Shown here: piece after piece, positions 51,852-60,006 of the stretch | Layout of the letters: each line of letters opens with the position of its first letter | Numbering within the stretch: position 1 is the first letter of the stretch | From: Donghicola sp041224595 | GTDB lineage: Bacteria; Pseudomonadota; Alphaproteobacteria; Rhodobacterales; Rhodobacteraceae | Reading direction: 5' to 3' | Assembly (NCBI RefSeq): GCF_041224595.1 | Contig: NZ_JBGFGN010000131.1 | Span: 1 to 64,000 of the forward strand | Length of the DNA: 64,000 nt | Position numbers and translations under genes: made by a program | The notes under the pieces: generated by a model | The model's input: the letters and a program-made list of their open reading frames with translations, nothing else | Told to the model about the DNA's origin: nothing | Databases searched by the model: none

Positions 51852-52340
51852 TCAAAGCTGATCGACCAGTGCTTCGCCGGCGGATAGTTCACAAACGCCG
51901 GGGCTTTCCTCGACACTTAGCACCTTTACGACGCCATCTTCGGCGACCAAGGAAAAGCGCTTTGAACGGCCGATCAGACCGGCGGGCGGCGCAGTGAAAT
52001 CCATGCCAATCGCTTTGATCCAAGTCCCTTCGGCATCCCCTAGCATCGTCAGTCCAGCCTCCGCAGCTCCTGTGTCTTTGGCCCAGGCATCCATGACGAA
52101 CGGATCGTTGACCGACACGCAGATCACTTCTTCGATCCCTTTTGCAGCCAGCGCATCTTTGGCGCGGATGAAGCTGGGAACATGCGCCGTGCTGCAGACG
52201 CCTGTGTAGGCGCCAGGCAAACCAAAGATCGCAACCTTGCGACCGCTCAACTTGTCGCTCAGCTCCACGGTCTGCGGTCCCTCTGCGCCCAGCACGAGCA
52301 TAGTGCCTCCGGGCAGCGTCTCCCCAATCGAAATTGTCAT
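51852..52340 (-). CDS. Peroxiredoxin (Prx5 type)
   Basis: 162 residues. Peroxidatic Cys49 in PGAYTGVCSTAHVPSF, the Prx5 hallmark, with the rest of the redoxin fold. It reduces peroxides with thioredoxin or glutaredoxin. A second Cys near the C-terminus (ESPGVCELS) could be resolving. It is divergent from the ferredoxin-reductase gene and ends in a terminator. Confidence 0.94.
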   Translation of the reverse strand: MTISIGETLPGGTMLVLGAEGPQTVELSDKLSGRKVAIFGLPGAYTGVCSTAHVPSFIRAKDALAAKGIEEVICVSVNDPFVMDAWAKDTGAAEAGLTMLGDAEGTWIKAIGMDFTAPPAGLIGRSKRFSLVAEDGVVKVLSVEESPGVCELSAGEALVDQL

Positions 52341-52433
52341 TGATTTTCCCTCTGACGAATTGCGTTCGCAGTCAGCCTGCGTTTAATCAGGTCCAATGCA
52401 GACCCATTGATACACATAGGAGAGCCAGAGGAA

Positions 52434-53642
52434 ATGTCCCACGTTGCAGTTGTTGGGGCCGGACAGGCCGCCGCGTCACTGATTGCCGAACTCCGCAAAC
52501 GCGGGTTTGACGGGGACATCACCCTGTTTGGTGCAGAGCCAGCCCTGCCCTACCAGCGCCCCCCGCTGTCCAAAGCCTATCTGCTTGGCGAAATGGATCT
52601 GGAGCGTCTCTACCTACGGCCTGACCACTGGTACGAAGACAACCGCATCAGCTTGCGTCTCGGCCAGCACGTGGACGCAATAGACGTGGCCGGCAAAACC
52701 CTGACTGTCGGCGATGAGACTGTCGCATGGGACCAGCTGGTGCTGACCACAGGATCTACGCCGCGTCATTTGCCTGCTGCCATTGGCGGTGACCTGGAGA
52801 ATGTCTTCGTTGTCCGTACACTGTCCGACGTCGATGCGATGGCACCCGAGGCAACTTCGGGCAAAAAGGTTCTGATCGTGGGTGGTGGTTATATCGGTCT
52901 AGAGGCCGCTGCGGTTTGTGCCAAACGCGATATGAATGTCACTCTCGTCGAAGCGGCTCCTCGGATTCTGGGCCGCGTCGCCTCGCCCGAGACTGCAGAC
53001 TATTTCCGCGAGCTTCACAGCTCTAATGGCGTGAACCTGCGCGAAGGCATCGGCTTGGCACGACTGAACGGCGTGGATGGCAAGGTCACCTCAGCAGAGT
53101 TGGCAGACGGAACCACACTTGATGTAGATTTGGTGATTGTCGGCGTTGGAATTCACCCAACCACAGGATTGGCCGAATCCGCCGGTATCACGCTGGACAA
53201 TGGCATCGCCGTAGACGCTCAAGGTCGCACCAGCGCCCCGAACATTTGGGCTGCCGGTGACTGCACCAGCTTCCCTCACGGCGAAGGGCGTATGCGTCTG
53301 GAAAGTGTACCCAATGCCATCGACCAAGCAGAATGCGTCGCACGCAACATCCTTGGAGCAGAAGAAGCCTATGTCGCCAAGCCTTGGTTCTGGTCTGATC
53401 AGTATGACGTCAAATTGCAAATCGCAGGGCTGAACGCCGGCTACGATCGTATCATCACCCGCGACAGCGGCGATGGCGCAAAATCTTTCTGGTACTACGC
53501 AGGCAAGACACTTCTTGCCTTGGACGCCATGAATGATGCCAAAGCATTCATGGTCGCGAAACGCCTGATCGAAGCCGGCCGGAGCCCTGCGCCAGACGCT
53601 GTGGCCAATCCTGAGACAAATCTCAAAATGCTGCTCAAATGA
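52434..53642 (+). CDS. FAD/NAD(P)-dependent ferredoxin reductase
   Basis: 402 residues of the rhodocoxin/putidaredoxin reductase family: VAVVGAGQAAASLIAELR (FAD), ALPYQRPPLSKAYL, VLIVGGGYIGLEAAAV (NAD(P)H) and IWAAGDCTSFPHGE. It moves electrons from NADH to a [2Fe-2S] ferredoxin, for example for a P450 or a dioxygenase. AGAGGAA supports the start. It shares ATGA with rsmD, which follows. Confidence 0.9.
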   Translation: MSHVAVVGAGQAAASLIAELRKRGFDGDITLFGAEPALPYQRPPLSKAYLLGEMDLERLYLRPDHWYEDNRISLRLGQHVDAIDVAGKTLTVGDETVAWDQLVLTTGSTPRHLPAAIGGDLENVFVVRTLSDVDAMAPEATSGKKVLIVGGGYIGLEAAAVCAKRDMNVTLVEAAPRILGRVASPETADYFRELHSSNGVNLREGIGLARLNGVDGKVTSAELADGTTLDVDLVIVGVGIHPTTGLAESAGITLDNGIAVDAQGRTSAPNIWAAGDCTSFPHGEGRMRLESVPNAIDQAECVARNILGAEEAYVAKPWFWSDQYDVKLQIAGLNAGYDRIITRDSGDGAKSFWYYAGKTLLALDAMNDAKAFMVAKRLIEAGRSPAPDAVANPETNLKMLLK

Positions 53643-54199
53643 GGATCATAGCCGGACAGTGGCGGGGTCTCAAACTGGCTGACGTAGGCGAAGGCGATGC
53701 CGCCGCCCACCTTCGCCCGACATCTGATCGTGTGCGCGAGAGCCTGTTTAACATTATCGGCAATCAAGGGGGGCAATCGCCACTTGTTGGTGCCCGCGTT
53801 CTGGACCTTTTTGCTGGAACAGGTGCCCTTGGGCTCGAGGCACTTTCGCGCGGAGCACAGCAGATCACGTTTGTCGATGACGGCGTAAAAGCGCAGAAAC
53901 TGCTCCGCCAGAACATCGACAAATGCCGCGCTAGCGACTCAGTCAAGATGCTTCGCGGGGACGCCTGCAATCTTGGGCCGAACAATGAAGCACCATTCGA
54001 TATCGTTTTTCTGGATCCACCCTACGGCAAGGGTTTGGGCGACCGCGCCCTCACCTCTGCACTCAAGAACGGGTGGATTGCCGCTGGCGCCTTGATTGTG
54101 TGGGAAGAGAACAGCCCTCAACTACCGCCAACAGGGTTCTTTCTGAAAGAGCATCGCAAATTCGGGGACACGCACATCACGTTCGCAGTGCCCGCCTGA
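53639..54199 (+). CDS. rsmD: 16S rRNA (guanine-966 N2)-methyltransferase
   Basis: 186 residues. MRIIAGQWRG start, SAM-binding LDLFAGTGALGLEALSRGA and the catalytic DPPY motif (VFLDPPYGKG) identify RsmD, which methylates 16S rRNA G966. Translation is coupled to the ferredoxin reductase by a 4-base overlap. No coaD follows. Confidence 0.95.
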   Translation: MRIIAGQWRGLKLADVGEGDAAAHLRPTSDRVRESLFNIIGNQGGQSPLVGARVLDLFAGTGALGLEALSRGAQQITFVDDGVKAQKLLRQNIDKCRASDSVKMLRGDACNLGPNNEAPFDIVFLDPPYGKGLGDRALTSALKNGWIAAGALIVWEENSPQLPPTGFFLKEHRKFGDTHITFAVPA

Positions 54200-54221
54200 T
54201 CATCGCAACGCCAGAAGGCCA

Positions 54222-54248
54222 GAAAAAAGGGAAGGCACTAGCCTTCCC
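54222..54248 (-). terminator. Terminator of map
   Basis: GGGAAGGC (54229-54236) pairs with GCCTTCCC (54241-54248); on the minus strand TTTTTTCTGG follows. It may also end rsmD transcription. Confidence 0.88.
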
Positions 54249-54280
54249 TCACATCTTTTTCGACCCTGTGCGGATTTCCC

Positions 54281-55090
54281 TCAGAAGGTCGGATGGAACT
54301 TGTCCGCAGGTGACAGAGTAAAAATCTCGCAGCCTTCCGCGGTCACCCCGATCGAATGTTCAAACTGAGCGCTCAGAGATTTATCACGCGTTACCGCAGT
54401 CCAATCGTCGGCCAAAACTTTGGTCTCGGGACGGCCCAAATTCACCATCGGCTCGATGGTAAAGAACATACCCTCTTCCAAAACAGGACCCGTGCCCGCG
54501 CGACCATAGTGCAGGACGTTCGGCGGCGCGTGGAAGACAGTGCCAAGACCGTGACCACAGAAGTCGCGGACCACAGACATCCGCTGCGCTTCGACAAAGC
54601 TCTGGATTGCGTAGCCGATATCGCCAAAGGTGTTGCCCGGCTTAACCACTTCGATCCCGCGCATGAGCGCCTCGTGGGTGACGTCCAGCAGACGCTCTGC
54701 CTTACGGGGCACTTTGCCCGCGACGTACATGCGGCTTGTGTCGCCAAACCAGCCATCGACGATCACGGTCACGTCGATGTTCAGAATGTCGCCTTCCTTC
54801 AGCTTCTTGTCACCGGGGATGCCGTGGCAAACCACGTGGTTCACACTGATGCAGCTGGCATGTTTATACCCGCGATATCCGATCGTGGCCGAGGTCGCAC
54901 CAGACGCATTCACCTTGTCTTCAATGATCCGGTCAATCTCGCCGGTGGTCTGACCGACAAACACATGCTCTGCGATTTCGTCCAGAATTTGCGCAGCCAG
55001 ACGGCCCGCCGCATGCATTCCGGCAAAGTCGGCGGCCTCGTGTATACGGATCCCGTCTTTGGTCATCCGCCCTTGGTGTCGCTTTTCCAA
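54281..55090 (-). CDS. map: Methionine aminopeptidase, type I
   Basis: 269 residues. Metal ligands are visible in order: two Asp in DVTVIVDGWFGDTSR, His in FCGHGLGTVFH, Glu in TIEPMV and Glu in FEHSIG. It removes N-terminal methionine from new proteins. The start is placed at TTG 55088-55090 because AAAGGAG lies six bases upstream; the nearest in-frame ATG upstream lacks a site and the next inside would drop conserved residues. The TTG start is unusual for such an essential gene. Confidence 0.92.
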   Translation of the reverse strand: MEKRHQGRMTKDGIRIHEAADFAGMHAAGRLAAQILDEIAEHVFVGQTTGEIDRIIEDKVNASGATSATIGYRGYKHASCISVNHVVCHGIPGDKKLKEGDILNIDVTVIVDGWFGDTSRMYVAGKVPRKAERLLDVTHEALMRGIEVVKPGNTFGDIGYAIQSFVEAQRMSVVRDFCGHGLGTVFHAPPNVLHYGRAGTGPVLEEGMFFTIEPMVNLGRPETKVLADDWTAVTRDKSLSAQFEHSIGVTAEGCEIFTLSPADKFHPTF

Positions 55091-55169
55091 TGGGCTCTCC
55101 TTTGTATTCGCTGAGCCATATCTAAGAAAATTTGTGGCCATTTGCCAGAAGCTGCGCATCTTTGGCAAT

Positions 55170-55892
55170 TCACAACGCCTGTGTATTTGGATCCACCGGC
55201 AACTCCTGACCGAAAAACACACCGTTCACAGTGATATCTGTACCATAGCAGATGGCTTCTACACCAGCCGCGCGGGCTGCGTCAAAGGCGCGTGCATAGG
55301 CCGGATCAAGGTCTGCGGCCAATTTGAACCGCCCACAATCGGTGCGCTGGATCAGGAATAGCATTACAGCGCGGTGCCCTTGGGCGACCATCTCGGTCAG
55401 TTCGGCCAGATGCTTTGCGCCGCGCGTCGTGACGCAATCGGGAAACTCCGCCCAATCGCTGTCACGGCGCAGGTGCACATTCTTGACCTCGACATAGGCG
55501 TCCGGCAGCCCCTCGCCCGTCAGCAGGAAGTCTACGCGGCTGTTGGTGCCGTATTTCACCTCAGGCCTTATCGTTGTGTAGTGGCTCAGACTGGCGACCT
55601 TGCCCGCCCGCAGCCCTTCGCCCACCACACGGTTCGGGATCGACGTGTCGATGCCCGCCATGTGCCCCTCCTCTAGCTCGGCCAGCCGCCAACCATAGTC
55701 GAGCTTCTTTTTCGGATCATCATTCGGCTCGAGCCAACAGCGCATTCCGGGGTCTTTGAGCCCCAGCATAGCGCCGGGGTTCGGGCAGTGGGCGCGCACT
55801 TCCTGCCCAGTCTCCTCGATAATCATATCGGACAGAAACCGGTTGTAGCGGCGCACCAGCCGTGCGGGGATCAAAGGGGTCGCAAATTCCAT
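55170..55892 (-). CDS. sfsA: SfsA-family protein
   Basis: 240 residues of the SfsA family: FATPLIPARLVRRYNRF, HCPNPGAML, SRVDFLLTGEG, VEVKNVHLRRDSDWAEFPDC and TRGAKHLAEL, including the nuclease-like D...ExK core. Family members bind DNA and may act as nucleases; the sugar-fermentation link is historical. The start is ATG 55892. It lies upstream of map on the same strand with a 79-bp gap. Confidence 0.93.
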   Translation of the reverse strand: MEFATPLIPARLVRRYNRFLSDMIIEETGQEVRAHCPNPGAMLGLKDPGMRCWLEPNDDPKKKLDYGWRLAELEEGHMAGIDTSIPNRVVGEGLRAGKVASLSHYTTIRPEVKYGTNSRVDFLLTGEGLPDAYVEVKNVHLRRDSDWAEFPDCVTTRGAKHLAELTEMVAQGHRAVMLFLIQRTDCGRFKLAADLDPAYARAFDAARAAGVEAICYGTDITVNGVFFGQELPVDPNTQAL

Positions 55893-56002
55893 GGCTTTGG
55901 ATTTAGGCGGATCAGCCAGTTTTGGCAAATCGATCCAGTTCCTATGGAAAAGGCTCCATCGCTGCCCTAGCATCTGCGCGTAACTTTGAGACGGAGCCAT
56001 CC

Positions 56003-56725
56003 ATGCCCAATCCCACCGCCGCCATGCTCGTGATCGGAGACGAAATTCTGTCCGGTCGCACTCGCGATTCCAACATGAATTTTCTGGCCGGCGAATTGAC
56101 CAAGATCGGGATCGACCTGAAGGAAGCGCGCGTGGTCAGCGACGACCGCGACGCCATTATTGCGGCCGTACAGGCGCTATCGACAGCCTATGACCATGTG
56201 TTCACCTCGGGCGGGATTGGGCCGACCCACGATGATATCACCGCAGAGTGCATTGCCGCCGCGTTCAACACGCACATTGGCGTGCGCGATGATGCCCGTG
56301 CGCTGCTACAGGCCCACTACGACGCGCGCGGCCAAGAACTGAACGAAGCGCGCTTGCGCATGGCCCGCATTCCAGATGGTGCCAAGCTGATCGACAATCC
56401 GGTCAGCACCGCGCCTGGCTTCACCCTGCAGAATGTGAATGTCATGGCGGGTGTCCCCAGCGTTTTTCAGGCTATGGTGGCCAGCGTCCTGCCCCATCTG
56501 GTCGGCGGCGCACCCCTGCTGTCACAAACCCTGTGCCTGATGCGCGGTGAGGGTGATGTGGCAACGCCTCTGTCTAGCTTGGCTGCGGATTTCCCTGATC
56601 TTTCGATTGGCTCCTACCCGTTCCAGCGCGATGGCGTGTACGGCACCAATATCGTAGTGCGGGGCACAGATGGTGCGATGATCGACGCTGCAATGACCCG
56701 CCTCGCGGCAGAGGTCGGCGCCTGA
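56003..56725 (+). CDS. CinA N-terminal-type molybdopterin-binding domain protein
   Basis: 240 residues with a single MoCF-binding (CinA N-terminal) domain: VIGDEILSGRTRDSNMNFLA and FTSGGIGPTHDDITAE. The C-terminal nicotinamide-nucleotide amidase domain of full CinA is absent. It may be an ADP-ribose or nucleotide pyrophosphatase-type enzyme. GGAG precedes the ATG. It opens an operon of four genes whose ends overlap by 1-4 bases. Confidence 0.9.
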   Translation: MPNPTAAMLVIGDEILSGRTRDSNMNFLAGELTKIGIDLKEARVVSDDRDAIIAAVQALSTAYDHVFTSGGIGPTHDDITAECIAAAFNTHIGVRDDARALLQAHYDARGQELNEARLRMARIPDGAKLIDNPVSTAPGFTLQNVNVMAGVPSVFQAMVASVLPHLVGGAPLLSQTLCLMRGEGDVATPLSSLAADFPDLSIGSYPFQRDGVYGTNIVVRGTDGAMIDAAMTRLAAEVGA

Positions 56726-57444
56726 TGGATTTGCGCTACTTCGACGTTGTGGACGCGACGTGGCCGCCTCATGCCATCACGCGGACCGGCCCTTGGCTGA
56801 TCCGCGAGGGGCGCGGCGGTGGCAAACGGGTGAGCGCGGCATCTGCGGCGGGCACACCCAAGGCAAACGACATTCCGCAAGCAATCGAAGCTATGCGCGC
56901 CTTGGGGCAGCAAGACCTGTTCATGATGCGCCCTGTGGACGACGAACTGGACCAAACACTCGAAACCCAAGGGTTTAAGGTGATTGACCCCGTCCATATC
57001 TACACCTGCGATCCCACTGAGGTCGGCACAGGTGACATACCGACAGTCACATGCTTTGAAACCGAAACGCCTCTCGCCATAATGCAGGAAATCTGGGCCG
57101 AAGAGGGCATTGGCCCGGATCGGCTCGCTGTGATGGCACGCGCCAAGGGCCCGAAAACTTACTTGCTCGGTCGGATAAACGACCGCGCAGCCGGAACCGC
57201 ATTTGTTGCCATGCACGACGGCGTAGCGATGATCCATGCGATCGAAGTGCTACAGGCTTACCGCGGCAACGGGCTTGGCCGCTATTTGATGCGGGCAGCC
57301 GCGCGGTGGGCAGTGCGCCAAGGGGCATCGGAACTTGCGCTGCTGGTCACGCGCAAGAATGCGCCCGCGAATGCGCTATACGCTTCCTTGGGCATGTCGG
57401 TTGTGGGAAGCTACCACTACCGCATCAAGGAAAACGCAGAATGA
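56725..57444 (+). CDS. GNAT-family N-acetyltransferase
   Basis: 239 residues. The C-terminal half has the acetyl-CoA site AIEVLQAYRGNGLGRYLMRAA, a clear GNAT motif A (Q/RxxGxG/A), followed by NAPANALYASLGM, typical of motif B. The N-terminal half is a less conserved region. The start overlaps the cinA-type stop by one base. The substrate is unknown. Confidence 0.88.
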   Translation: MDLRYFDVVDATWPPHAITRTGPWLIREGRGGGKRVSAASAAGTPKANDIPQAIEAMRALGQQDLFMMRPVDDELDQTLETQGFKVIDPVHIYTCDPTEVGTGDIPTVTCFETETPLAIMQEIWAEEGIGPDRLAVMARAKGPKTYLLGRINDRAAGTAFVAMHDGVAMIHAIEVLQAYRGNGLGRYLMRAAARWAVRQGASELALLVTRKNAPANALYASLGMSVVGSYHYRIKENAE

Positions 57445-58007
57445 CCGACCAGCCGACCGCTCTGAACCTGCCTCCGGTGGATCCCCTACCCGAGGACACG
57501 CAGAAGTACTTTGACATCTGCATAGAGAAACTTGGCATGGTTCCGAACGTCCTGCGCGCCTATGCGTTCGACATCGACAAGCTGAACGCCTTTACCGCGA
57601 TGTATAACGACCTGATGCTGGCGGAGAGTGGCCTGACCAAGCTGGAGCGCGAGATGATCGCGGTCGCAGTGTCGGCCCAGAACAAATGCTTCTACTGCCT
57701 TGTCGCGCACGGGGCCGCTGTGCGCCAATTGTCCGGCGATCCGGCGTTGGGCGAGGCACTGGTTATGAACTACCGCGTGGCCCCAATCACAGCCCGCCAG
57801 CGCGCAATGCTCGACTTTGCGGTCCAGATGACCATCGCGAGCAGCACCATCGAAGAGCCGGAACGGCAGACCCTGCGCGATCACGGTTTTACGGATCGAG
57901 ACATCTGGGACATCGCCTCGGTTGCGTCGTTCTACAATATGACCAACCGCATGGCCTCTGCTGTGGATATGCGCCCCAACAGTGAATACCACGCCCTCGC
58001 CCGATGA
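57441..58007 (+). CDS. AhpD-like peroxidase-related protein
   Basis: 188 residues of the carboxymuconolactone decarboxylase/AhpD superfamily, uncharacterised peroxidase-related branch: NKCFYCLVAHGAA with Cys83, Cys86 and His90 as the likely redox centre. Members reduce peroxides or relay electrons from lipoamide. It overlaps the GNAT gene by four bases (ATGA). Confidence 0.9.
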   Translation: MTDQPTALNLPPVDPLPEDTQKYFDICIEKLGMVPNVLRAYAFDIDKLNAFTAMYNDLMLAESGLTKLEREMIAVAVSAQNKCFYCLVAHGAAVRQLSGDPALGEALVMNYRVAPITARQRAMLDFAVQMTIASSTIEEPERQTLRDHGFTDRDIWDIASVASFYNMTNRMASAVDMRPNSEYHALAR

Positions 58008-58924
58008 AATTTCTATGTGTTTTATTGAGTTTTGCGGCTTGTGCCACGACCCAAGCGAGCGCGCTTGATTTAGCTGTGCCAGCCGGAGCAGATCTGGTTT
58101 ATTCTGTGCCCGCGCAAGCCGACACCTATGACATGCCAGTTGGCCCATACGCCCGAGGCACGATCCCGGCAAAAAGTGTGGAGGGTCAGGTTTCGCTCCA
58201 GGTCTGGCAGGTGAGCAATCGCGATTTGACGACGCGCTCTTTGCTCGACATGCTCAAGGCGCAGATCGCGCTTCAGGGCTTCGAGACGGTCTTTTCCTGC
58301 GCCACGCTTGAATGCGGCGGCTTCGACTTTCGTTTCAATACTTGGGTGGCCCCCGGTCCAGAGATGTATGTCAACCTGCGCGATTTCCGCTTTGTCTCGA
58401 CCCAAAATAATGATGGCGAAGCACTGAGCCTGCTGGTCAGCCGCCAAGACGATCATGGCTTTGTTCAGTTGATCCACGTGGCTTCTGAAGACGCGCCAAA
58501 CACAGGCGCAAACGCAGTCGCCGCGCCAACGGTTGCGGTCAGCTACGCGCAGCCCTTGCTCAAGAAGCTGGTTGGAACCGGCCACGCCACCCTGAGCGAT
58601 GTGACCTTCGAAAGCGGAAAATCGCAACTGGCCAGCACAGATCATGAAAGCCTGAAGACTTTGGCCGATTACCTGCGTGAAAACCCCACGCGCAGAATTC
58701 TGTTGGTCGGTCATACGGATGCGACGGGTAGCCTTGATGGCAACATCGCCGTATCGCGAAGCCGCGCGCAGTCAGTTCGGACTGCGTTGGTTCAGGATTA
58801 CGGCGTTACGGCGGCTCAGGTGGACGCACAGGGCGCTGGCTACCTGTCTCCTGTCGCGAGTAACGACACCGAAGAGGGCCGCACAGCCAATCGCCGCGTA
58901 GAAGCTATCCTGCTCCCCGAATAA
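58004..58924 (+). CDS. OmpA-family outer membrane protein
   Basis: 306 residues. A signal peptide (about 1-21, cleavage near ASALD) leads to a beta-rich N-terminal region, then a C-terminal OmpA domain (about 195-303) with GHTDATGSLDGN and the DTEEGRTANRRVE end that bind peptidoglycan. It overlaps the AhpD-like gene by four bases, so it is translated with that operon; its link with the cytoplasmic enzymes is unexplained. Confidence 0.92.
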   Translation: MKFLCVLLSFAACATTQASALDLAVPAGADLVYSVPAQADTYDMPVGPYARGTIPAKSVEGQVSLQVWQVSNRDLTTRSLLDMLKAQIALQGFETVFSCATLECGGFDFRFNTWVAPGPEMYVNLRDFRFVSTQNNDGEALSLLVSRQDDHGFVQLIHVASEDAPNTGANAVAAPTVAVSYAQPLLKKLVGTGHATLSDVTFESGKSQLASTDHESLKTLADYLRENPTRRILLVGHTDATGSLDGNIAVSRSRAQSVRTALVQDYGVTAAQVDAQGAGYLSPVASNDTEEGRTANRRVEAILLPE

Positions 58925-58925
58925 A

Positions 58926-59831
58926 TTACCAGCTATCGGGGCCCTTCTCGGAAAACGCATCGACGAGGAAATCAATGAAAGCGCGCACCTTGGGCTGAGG
59001 GAACCGTCCTGGCGGGTAAACCGCATAGATGCCTTGGGTGTCCACTGGCAAATCAGGGATCACATCGACGATCTCGCCCCGCTTCATCGCCTCGCCATAC
59101 AGGAACGAGGGCAAGTACGCGATCCCAAGGCCAGAAATCGCGGCGTTCAGCAGGGATTGTCCATCGTTGACACTCAACCAGCCTGCCGTGCGGATCTGAC
59201 GCTTTTCACCGGACGGCGCGGTCACTTTCCATACACTACCGTTGGACTGGTTCGAGTAGTGCAGCAGCTTGTGCTCGTTCAGGTCGTCAAGCCGGTTCGG
59301 ACGACCGAACTGCTCTAGGTATTCGGGCGATGCAATCATCCGCATCTTGGTTTCGGTCAGTTTTCGAGCCCGCAGCGAGCTGTCTTCCAGCTCACCAATA
59401 CGCACTGCCAGATCAAATCCTTCGGAGATAAGTTCGACGTAGCGGTTGTTCAAAACCATGTTCACGCTGATGTCGGGGTAGGTCGCCAAGAAATCCCCGA
59501 GCACCGGACTCAAATGGTTGACGCCAAAGTCAGTTGCCACCGAAATTCGCAATTGCCCCGAGGGTGCGGCTTGCATGGATGTGACCAGAGCATCGGCCTC
59601 TCCGGCGTCTGTCAGGACACGGCGGGCGCGGTCGTAATACGCCAGTCCAATCTCTGTCGGACTAACTCTTCTGGTTGTCCTGTTCAACAATCTCGCACCC
59701 AATCTCGCCTCGAGTGAGGAGACATGTTTCGAGACCGCCGACTTTGAAATCCCCATTTTCTTTGCCGCATCCGTAAACCCCCCTTGATCTACGACTGTTG
59801 CGAAAGCTTCCATTTCAGTGAGCCGATCCAT
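58926..59831 (-). CDS. LysR-family regulator
   Basis: 301 residues. HTH (about 1-60: EMEAFATVVDQGGFTDAAKKMGISKSAVSKHV) and a substrate-binding domain (about 90-295). It is similar to the CrgA/DsdC-like LysR branch. The start at 59831 is supported by AGGA six bases upstream. It ends 1 bp from the OmpA gene end and follows the fadH-like gene on the same strand with a 175-bp gap. The target is not evident. Confidence 0.9.
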   Translation of the reverse strand: MDRLTEMEAFATVVDQGGFTDAAKKMGISKSAVSKHVSSLEARLGARLLNRTTRRVSPTEIGLAYYDRARRVLTDAGEADALVTSMQAAPSGQLRISVATDFGVNHLSPVLGDFLATYPDISVNMVLNNRYVELISEGFDLAVRIGELEDSSLRARKLTETKMRMIASPEYLEQFGRPNRLDDLNEHKLLHYSNQSNGSVWKVTAPSGEKRQIRTAGWLSVNDGQSLLNAAISGLGIAYLPSFLYGEAMKRGEIVDVIPDLPVDTQGIYAVYPPGRFPQPKVRAFIDFLVDAFSEKGPDSW

Positions 59832-60006
59832 GCCCATTCCTCGATACACTTTGACCTGCCCTTTTCCTGCCCAGAGATTGGGGCAGCACTGTGTCCAAGG
59901 GCGGACAATTGCGGGGAATGATAGGGATCGTTCCTCAAACCGAAACAACAATTATGTAGGATTACCCCCTCCAAACGGGTCTATCTTTTGCATCTTTAAC
60001 GCTCGG

